Of a stretch of DNA of 64,000 nt, positions 58,796 through 64,000 are shown one piece after another. A program made the translations under genes and the position numbers. Under the pieces are notes generated by a model. That model ran no database searches, was not told where the DNA came from, and saw only the letters and a list, made by a program, of their open reading frames with translations. Source of the DNA: Sphingomonas rubra (GTDB lineage Bacteria > Pseudomonadota > Alphaproteobacteria > Sphingomonadales > Sphingomonadaceae); the NCBI RefSeq assembly GCF_900115745.1, contig NZ_FOXP01000002.1:186001-250000 (forward strand), in the 5' to 3' direction. The stretch's first letter is position 1. Each line of letters opens with the position of its first letter.

Positions 58796-59331
58796 CCGGG
58801 GCCACTATAACCAAGACCGTGATCCGATCGCTGTGCCTGCACGGACCGGAGAGCACGGGCAAGTCGACGGTGGGCCCGCGCCTCGCTGCCGAGCTGGGCG
58901 TACCCTACGTGGCGGAATACGGGCGGACATGGGCGGAGGAGCACGGCACCGACTTCTCGATGGCGGACCTGGTCGCCATTGCCGAGGGGCATGACGCGGC
59001 CGCGCGCGCGGCCATGCGGCAGGGGCGCTTCCCGGTGGTGCTCGATACCGATCCGCTGATGACGGCGGCGTGGGCGGAGATGCTGTTCGGTCGGGTCGAC
59101 CCGTGGTTCGAAGCGTGGACGGGAACGGCGGACCTGTACCTGCTGTTCGACGTCGACCTGCCCTGGGTGGAGGACGGGACGCGGATGTTCGGCACGGCGG
59201 CCGAGCGGCGGCGGTTCTTCGACGTGTCGCGGGCGCAGCTGGTCGCGCGAGACTTGCCGTTCGTGACGATCCGTGGGCAGGGCGAGGCGCGGTACGCGGC
59301 GGCATTGGCGGCGGTGAGGCAGTTCTGCTAG
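58792..59331 (+). CDS. NadR-like nicotinamide riboside kinase / AAA ATPase
   Basis: 179 residues from a GTG. P-loop [19 protein letters not shown] (about 14-32), [13 protein letters not shown], and [16 protein letters not shown]: the kinase half of NadR without its DNA-binding and NMN adenylyltransferase parts. It probably phosphorylates nicotinamide riboside to NMN, coupled to PnuC. Followed 13 nt later by lepA. Confidence 0.85.
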   Translation: MTGATITKTVIRSLCLHGPESTGKSTVGPRLAAELGVPYVAEYGRTWAEEHGTDFSMADLVAIAEGHDAAARAAMRQGRFPVVLDTDPLMTAAWAEMLFGRVDPWFEAWTGTADLYLLFDVDLPWVEDGTRMFGTAAERRRFFDVSRAQLVARDLPFVTIRGQGEARYAAALAAVRQFC

Positions 59332-59344
59332 CAGGGCGGGCGAC

Positions 59345-61156
59345 ATGACCACACCGCTCGACCGCATCCGCAATTTCTCCATCATCGCCCATATCGACCA
59401 TGGCAAGTCGACGCTCGCCGACCGGCTGATCCAGCAGACCGGCGGTCTCTCCGCGCGCGAGATGAGCGAGCAGGTCCTCGACAACATGGACATCGAGAAG
59501 GAGCGCGGCATCACCATCAAGGCGCAGACGGTGCGCCTGGCCTACACCGCGGCCGACGGCATCGAATATACGCTGAACCTGATGGACACGCCGGGGCACG
59601 TCGACTTCGCCTACGAGGTGTCGCGGAGCCTGGCGGCGTGCGAGGGCGCGCTGCTGGTGGTCGACGCGGCGCAGGGGGTGGAGGCGCAGACGCTCGCCAA
59701 CGTGTACCAGTCGATCGAGCACGACCACGAGATCGTGCCCGTCATCAACAAGATCGACCTGCCCGCCGCCGAGCCCGAGCAGGTGCGCCGCGAGATCGAG
59801 GACGTGATCGGCATCGACGCGTCCGAAGCGGTGCTCGCCTCGGCCAAGTCGGGGATCGGCATCGCCGACATCCTGGAGGCGGTGGTCACCAAGATCCCCG
59901 CGCCCAAGGGCGATGCCGACGCGCCGCTGAAGGCGATGCTGGTCGACAGCTGGTACGATCCGTATCTGGGCGTCGTCATCCTCGTCCGCGTGATCGACGG
60001 CACGCTCCGCCGCGGCCAGCAGATCAAGTTCATGCAGGCGGGCACCACCCACTTGGTCGACCGGGTGGGATGCTTCCGCCCCAAGATCGAGCAGTTGCAG
60101 GATCTGGGGCCGGGCGAGATCGGCTTCATCACCGCGCAGATCAAGGACGTGGCGCAGGCGCGCGTCGGCGACACGCTGACCGATGCCAAGCGGCCCGCCG
60201 CGGCGGCGCTGGAGGGCTTCAAGGAGGTCCAGCCGGTGGTGTTCTGCGGGCTGTTCCCGGTCGATGCCAACGACTTCGAGAAGCTTCGTGAGTCGATCTC
60301 GAAGCTTCGCCTGAACGACGCCAGCTTCTCGTTCGAGATGGAAACCAGCGCCGCGCTCGGCTTCGGCTTCCGCTGCGGATTCCTGGGGCTGCTCCACCTG
60401 GAGATCATCCAGGAGCGGCTGACGCGCGAGTACGACCTGGACCTCATCACCACGGCGCCGTCGGTGGTGTACCAGATCGAGCTGACGCACAACGGCGGTC
60501 ACATCGATCTGCACAACCCGGCCGACATGCCCGATCCCAACCGGATCGCGACCATCGCCGAACCGTGGATCGAGGCGACGATCTACGTCCCCGACGAGTA
60601 TCTGGGCTCCATCCTCAAGCTGTGCCAGGACCGGCGCGGCATCCAGAAGAACCTGACCTATGTCGGCGGGCGCGCGCAGGCGACGTACGAGCTGCCGCTG
60701 AACGAGGTCGTGTTCGATTTCTACGACCGGCTGAAATCGCTGTCGAAGGGCTATGCCAGCTTCGACTATCACCAGATCGGCAACCGCGAGGGCGACCTGG
60801 TCAAGATGTCGATCCTGGTCAACGAGGAGCCGGTCGACGCGCTCAGCATGATCGTCCACCGCGGCACCGCCGAGACGCGCGGGCGCGGCATGTGCGAGCG
60901 GCTGAAGGAACTGATCCCGCGCCACCTGTTCAAGATCCCGATCCAGGCGGCGATCGGCGGCAAGGTGATCGCGCGCGAGACGATCAGCGCGATGAGGAAG
61001 GACGTGACCGCCAAATGCTACGGCGGCGACGCGACCCGCAAGCGCAAGCTGCTGGAAAAGCAGAAGAAGGGCAAGCTGAAGATGCGCGAGTACGGCAGCG
61101 TGCAGATCCCGCAGGAGGCGTTCATTGCGGCGCTCCGGATGGGGGATGAGGCGTAG
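59345..61156 (+). CDS. lepA: Elongation factor 4 (LepA)
   Basis: 603 residues. P-loop [15 protein letters not shown] (about 17-31), switch [24 protein letters not shown] (G4), and the specific C-terminal domain ending in the basic [20 protein letters not shown]. LepA acts on stalled or back-translocated ribosomes and in 30S biogenesis. No domain IV, as expected. Confidence 0.97.
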   Translation: MTTPLDRIRNFSIIAHIDHGKSTLADRLIQQTGGLSAREMSEQVLDNMDIEKERGITIKAQTVRLAYTAADGIEYTLNLMDTPGHVDFAYEVSRSLAACEGALLVVDAAQGVEAQTLANVYQSIEHDHEIVPVINKIDLPAAEPEQVRREIEDVIGIDASEAVLASAKSGIGIADILEAVVTKIPAPKGDADAPLKAMLVDSWYDPYLGVVILVRVIDGTLRRGQQIKFMQAGTTHLVDRVGCFRPKIEQLQDLGPGEIGFITAQIKDVAQARVGDTLTDAKRPAAAALEGFKEVQPVVFCGLFPVDANDFEKLRESISKLRLNDASFSFEMETSAALGFGFRCGFLGLLHLEIIQERLTREYDLDLITTAPSVVYQIELTHNGGHIDLHNPADMPDPNRIATIAEPWIEATIYVPDEYLGSILKLCQDRRGIQKNLTYVGGRAQATYELPLNEVVFDFYDRLKSLSKGYASFDYHQIGNREGDLVKMSILVNEEPVDALSMIVHRGTAETRGRGMCERLKELIPRHLFKIPIQAAIGGKVIARETISAMRKDVTAKCYGGDATRKRKLLEKQKKGKLKMREYGSVQIPQEAFIAALRMGDEA

Positions 61157-61348
61157 GCGCAGCGCCCGAGGCTAACGAGTGGATCGCGTAGCGATCCGGG
61201 AGTTAGGCGAGGACTAGCGCCAACCCGGCCGACGGCCGGGCGGGCTCGCCGCCACCCGTGCCGTTCGACCACGCGGCGTTGCCGCGGCGGGTGGAGGTTC
61301 TTGCTGCCGGCCGGTAGGTTGGGATTTCGGGTTCCGCTGCTTGGCCCT

Positions 61349-61442
61349 GGATGCCGGGACAAGCCCGGCATGACGGTGGCACGGGTTCGCCCTCACCCTT
61401 CCGCCGCTTCGCGGCTCCCTCCCTCTCCCACGAGGGAGAGGG
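61349..61442. repeat. Single palindromic unit plus CCCTC/GGGAGAGGG repeat, copy B
   Basis: 61349-61375 is one hairpin unit of the two-unit repeat (GGATGCCGGGACAAGCCCGG..). 61390-61442 is a second copy of the repeat at 43051, with a CCGCCGCTTCGCGGC inner hairpin and CCCTCTCCCACGAGGGAGAGGG. They fill the gap between convergent lepA and msrB and may end both transcripts. Confidence 0.7.
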
Positions 61443-61443
61443 A

Positions 61444-61884
61444 CTATTCGATCTGATCGAGGTAGTCGCCATAGCCTTGCGCCTCCATGTCCGCCTTGGG
61501 CACGAAGCGGAGGGCGGCGGAGTTGATGCAGTAGCGCAGGCCGCCGCGGTCGCGGGGGCCGTCGGGGAAGACGTGGCCGAGATGGCTGTCGGCGTGGGTG
61601 GAGCGGACCTCGGTGCGGACCATGCCGTGGCTGTGATCGCTGATCTCGCGCGCGGCGGCGGGCTCGATCGGCTTGGTGAAGCTGGGCCAGCCGCAGTGCG
61701 AGTCGAACTTGTCGGCGGAGGCGAAGAGCGGCTCGCCGGAAACGATGTCGACGTAGAGGCCGGGCTCCTTGGTGTGGAGATACTCGCCGGTGCCGGGCCG
61801 CTCGGTGCCGCTCTGCTGGGTGACGTGGAACTGCTCGGGGGTGAGGCGGGCGATCGCCTCGTCGGTCTTGGCGTAATCGGGCAT
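61444..61884 (-). CDS. msrB: Peptide-methionine (R)-S-oxide reductase, no zinc site
   Basis: 146 residues. Catalytic Cys119 in [11 protein letters not shown], Cys64 in SHCGWPSF as resolving candidate, [11 protein letters not shown] and substrate-binding His/Asn are present. The two CxxC zinc pairs of most MsrB proteins are missing ([13 protein letters not shown] has no Cys), so this is the metal-free form. It repairs methionine-R-sulfoxide in proteins. Confidence 0.93.
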   Translation of the reverse strand: MPDYAKTDEAIARLTPEQFHVTQQSGTERPGTGEYLHTKEPGLYVDIVSGEPLFASADKFDSHCGWPSFTKPIEPAAAREISDHSHGMVRTEVRSTHADSHLGHVFPDGPRDRGGLRYCINSAALRFVPKADMEAQGYGDYLDQIE

Positions 61885-61894
61885 GGGATGTTCC

Positions 61895-62656
61895 TCAGCT
61901 GAGCGGGGGTTGGCCGTTCGAGGCGGAGAGGCCGCCGTCGACGGGCAGGTTCACGCCGGTGATGAAATGGGCGTCGTCGCTGGCCAGGAACAGGATGGGG
62001 CCGGCGATGTCCGCGACCTCGGCCCCCCGGCCCATGGGGATGCGCGCCTTGAACGCGGCGATCAGGTCCGGCTGTTCCTTCATGCCGGCGGTGAGTGCGG
62101 TATAGGTGAGCGAGGGGTTGACCGCGTTGACGCGGACACCCGCCTTCGCCTCGTCCATCGCCAGCGCGCGGGTGAAGTTGGTGACGGCACCCTTCGCCGC
62201 GCAGTAGAAGCTGTGGTTCCAGTCGCCGCCCAGGCCGGAGACGGAGGAGACGTTGACGATGCACCCCTTCGACCGACGGAGCGCGGCAATGGCGGCGCGG
62301 CTCATCTGGACGACGCCGTAGAGGTCGGTCTCGATCACCTTGGTGAAGGCGGAGAAGTCGCCCTCGTCGAGCTTGCCCAAGTGATCGACACCGGCGTTGT
62401 TGACCAGCACATCGATCGTGTCGAAACGCTGGAGGGCGAGGTCGACCAGCGCCTCGCAGTCGGCGAGCTGCGACACGTCGCACTCGGCATAGGCGATCTC
62501 GGTGCCGAGGTCGGCGGCGAGGTGCTTGAGCGCGGTCTCGTCCTTGTCGCCGAGGACGAGCTTCGCGCCCTCGGCGGCGAAGCGGCGGGCGGCGCCCTCA
62601 CCGATGCCGGAGCTGGCACCGGTGACGACGACGACCTTGCCGGTGAAGCGGGCCAT
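61895..62656 (-). CDS. SDR-family oxidoreductase
   Basis: 253 residues: cofactor motif [22 protein letters not shown], catalytic Ser in VSSVSGLGG and YCAAKGAV (Tyr/Lys), ending in a [16 protein letters not shown] loop. Glucose dehydrogenase/3-oxoacyl reductase-like; the substrate cannot be told. 10 nt before msrB and directly abutting the PfpI-like gene on the same strand, so it belongs to the oxidative-stress group operon. Confidence 0.85.
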   Translation of the reverse strand: MARFTGKVVVVTGASSGIGEGAARRFAAEGAKLVLGDKDETALKHLAADLGTEIAYAECDVSQLADCEALVDLALQRFDTIDVLVNNAGVDHLGKLDEGDFSAFTKVIETDLYGVVQMSRAAIAALRRSKGCIVNVSSVSGLGGDWNHSFYCAAKGAVTNFTRALAMDEAKAGVRVNAVNPSLTYTALTAGMKEQPDLIAAFKARIPMGRGAEVADIAGPILFLASDDAHFITGVNLPVDGGLSASNGQPPLS

Positions 62657-63193
62657 TTACGCGAACACCTCGACCAGCTTCGCGCAGAAGGCGGGAAGGT
62701 CGTCTGGGTTGCGGCTGGTGACGAGCTTGCCGTCGACGACCACTTCCTGGTCGGTCCAGGTGCCACCGGCATTGCGGATGTCGGTCTGGAGCGTGGGGAA
62801 GGAGGTCAGCGTGCGGCCCTTCACCACGCCTGCCTCGACCAGGGTCCAGGGAGCATGGCAGATGGCGGCGACGGGCTTGTCGGCGGCGAAGAAGTCGGCG
62901 ACGAACGCGACCACCTCCTTCGAGCCACGCAGCTTGTCCGCGCCGACGCTGCCGCCGGGAATGACGAGGCCGTCGAAGTCGGACGCCGAGACGTCGCCGA
63001 TCGCCTTGTCGACGGGGAAGGTCTTGCCCGGATCGAGGTCGTTGTTGACGGATTGCGCGTCGTCGGTGGCGAGCGAGATCACCACGGCGGTGCCGCCGGC
63101 CTGCTCGACCGCGGCCTTGGGCTGGGCGAATTCCGGTTCCTCGGTGCCGCGCGGGGCGATGAGGATGGCGATGGTCTTGCCGGTCAAGGTCAT
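62657..63193 (-). CDS. DJ-1/PfpI-family protein (type 1 GATase-like)
   Basis: 178 residues. Nucleophile elbow AAICHAPWTLVEAG (Cys near 106) with the following His, an early Glu in the GTEEPEF segment, and DGLVIPGG. This is the PfpI/YhbO-type subgroup with possible deglycase or chaperone activity, linked to stress protection. It ends 1 nt before the SDR start. Confidence 0.88.
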   Translation of the reverse strand: MTLTGKTIAILIAPRGTEEPEFAQPKAAVEQAGGTAVVISLATDDAQSVNNDLDPGKTFPVDKAIGDVSASDFDGLVIPGGSVGADKLRGSKEVVAFVADFFAADKPVAAICHAPWTLVEAGVVKGRTLTSFPTLQTDIRNAGGTWTDQEVVVDGKLVTSRNPDDLPAFCAKLVEVFA

Positions 63194-63258
63194 GAAAGGC
63201 TCCGTGTCGGGGGTCGGCGGGAGAACGACCGACCCCCGACAGGGTTGCGACCGTCGGA

Positions 63259-63684
63259 TCAGGCGAGCGTCAGGCCGACGTCGACGTTGCCGCGGGTGGC
63301 GTTGGAATAGGGGCAGATCGCGTGCGCGGCGTCGACGAGCTGCTTCGCCTGATCGGCGTCGAGGCCGGGGAGCGAGACGGTGAGGTCGGCGGTGATGCCG
63401 AAGCCGCCTTCCGAGCGTGGGCCGATGCCGACCTGCGCGGCAACCTTGGTATCCTCGGGCAACTTCACCTTGGCCTGACCGGCGGCGACCTTGAGCGCGC
63501 CGATGAAGCAGGCGGAATAGCCGGCCGCGAACAGCTGTTCCGGGTTGGTGCCGTCGCCGCCGGCGCCGCCGAGTTCGCGCGGCGTCGAGAGCTTGACGTC
63601 GAAGCGGCCGTCCTCCGTCTGCGCGTGCCCGTCGCGACCGCCGGTCGCGTGGGCAGTGGTGGTGTATTTGACGTCGACAGCCAT
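63259..63684 (-). CDS. ohr: Organic hydroperoxide resistance protein
   Basis: 141 residues from the ATG at 63684 (AAGGAG upstream). Redox cysteines Cys59 ([11 protein letters not shown]) and Cys124 ([12 protein letters not shown]) are both present. Ohr reduces organic hydroperoxides with lipoyl thiols. Divergent from ohrR with 131 nt between them; the longer upstream frame has no ribosome binding site. Confidence 0.95.
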   Translation of the reverse strand: MAVDVKYTTTAHATGGRDGHAQTEDGRFDVKLSTPRELGGAGGDGTNPEQLFAAGYSACFIGALKVAAGQAKVKLPEDTKVAAQVGIGPRSEGGFGITADLTVSLPGLDADQAKQLVDAAHAICPYSNATRGNVDVGLTLA

Positions 63685-63696
63685 GGTGAACTCCTT

Positions 63697-63740
63697 ACAG
63701 GAAAGATTATCGCGATAACTAACTAGAACCATAATGGTTC
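63697..63740. promoter_or_regulatory. Candidate OhrR operators and ohr promoter
   Basis: Two perfect inverted repeats in the ohr-ohrR gap: TTATCGCGATAA (63707-63718) and GAACCAT-A-ATGGTTC (63726-63740). On the minus strand TTATGG and GATAAT with a 17-nt spacer form a promoter-like pair overlapping both, ahead of ohr. OhrR is known to bind inverted repeats overlapping the ohr promoter; which one it uses here is inference. Confidence 0.5.
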
Positions 63741-63815
63741 GGTTTCCATCCCATTTCGCGGATTTGTCCCCAAATCTGTTGGGGTCTGCGGCGGAAACGT
63801 ATAGTTTCATCTGTC

Positions 63816-64000
63816 ATGACCCACCCCCGCACGCCGTTGCCGCTCGACAGCCAGCTCTGCTTCGCCTTGTACGGCGCCTCCATGGCGATGAACCGGGTGT
63901 ACAAGCCGATGCTCGACCGGCTCGGCATCACCTATCCGCAATATCTGGTGCTCCACAGCCTGTGGGAGGAGGATGGCCGGACGATCGGGTCGATTGCCGA
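63816..64000 (+). CDS. ohrR: MarR-family regulator OhrR (cut by window end)
   Basis: The first 61 codons. The conserved peroxide-sensing Cys15 is in QLCFALYGAS, as in OhrR proteins, and the start of the MarR winged helix follows (RLGITYPQYLVLHSLWEEDG). It represses ohr until Cys15 is oxidised by organic peroxides. The rest lies outside the window. Confidence 0.9.
   Translation, partial: MTHPRTPLPLDSQLCFALYGASMAMNRVYKPMLDRLGITYPQYLVLHSLWEEDGRTIGSIA

Noticed and set aside
63719..63931. Minus-strand 70-codon frame over the ohrR start
   Set aside because: It overlaps ohrR and the operator region on the opposite strand and shows no domain.

Overview
The window is high-GC chromosomal DNA (roughly two thirds G+C by eye) whose gene content and gene order fit an alphaproteobacterium of the Sphingomonadaceae (Sphingomonas-like). 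The cues are the cysE-DUF2794 pair, a Gly/Arg-extended ribosomal protein S5, an acidic-tailed L3, a zinc-lid adenylate kinase, glutathione-dependent formaldehyde genes, and many short palindromes of the 'TGCCGGGCTTGTCCCGGCA' type. This is inferred from the sequence, not from a database match. No integrase, transposase, phage gene or CRISPR array was seen, so most of the window is core genome.

Layout. 1-3520: end of cysE, DUF2794, a TonB-C-like exported protein, an SDR dehydrogenase and a Pro/Thr-rich secreted protein. 3617-10860 (minus strand): a phosphate block read gph, phoR, pstS, pstC, pstA, pstB, phoU, phoB. 10921-14129: glmU-glmS (UDP-GlcNAc synthesis). 14134-18135: a nested palindromic element, mpg, a SleB-type hydrolase, a MAPEG protein, tRNA-Trp, an alpha/beta hydrolase and a membrane protein. 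18164-41325: translation genes, namely str (rpsL-rpsG-fusA-tuf), S10 and spc (rpsJ to adk), a two-component system inserted after adk, then the alpha operon (rpsM-rpsK-rpoA-rplQ). 41357-47908: guaA, two small stress-type proteins, then frmA-VOC-fghA-folE-folM-like-folB. 47961-50371: leuA-ppk2 (minus). 50602-56388: a BLUF photoreceptor, YceI, and miaA-ilvB-ilvN-ilvC (minus). 56381-61156: serB, a small secreted protein, tRNA-Pro, pnuC with a NadR-like kinase, lepA. 61444-64000: msrB, an SDR, a PfpI-like protein, ohr and divergent ohrR (cut by the window end).

How the genes work together. The pst/pho genes form one phosphate-sensing and uptake unit with overlapping stops and starts. The translation cluster is tightly packed but broken by repeat elements and intrinsic-terminator-like hairpins at nearly every gap of more than about 50 nt, which suggests several transcription units or attenuation points. 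The frmA-fghA genes oxidise formaldehyde through glutathione adducts and run directly into pterin/folate genes. ilvBN, ilvC and leuA cover branched-chain amino acid synthesis. msrB, the PfpI-like gene and ohr/ohrR form an oxidative-stress corner.

Most interesting points: ribosomal protein S12 naturally carries Arg88, equivalent to the classical E. coli K88R streptomycin-resistance change; the composite palindromic repeat family with two nested 'giant hairpin' copies; terminator-like hairpins inside ribosomal operons, including one between rpsJ and rplC; a sensor kinase that appears to need a CTG start; and the serB/miaA head-to-head overlap of start codons. I did not find a clearly new multi-gene system.
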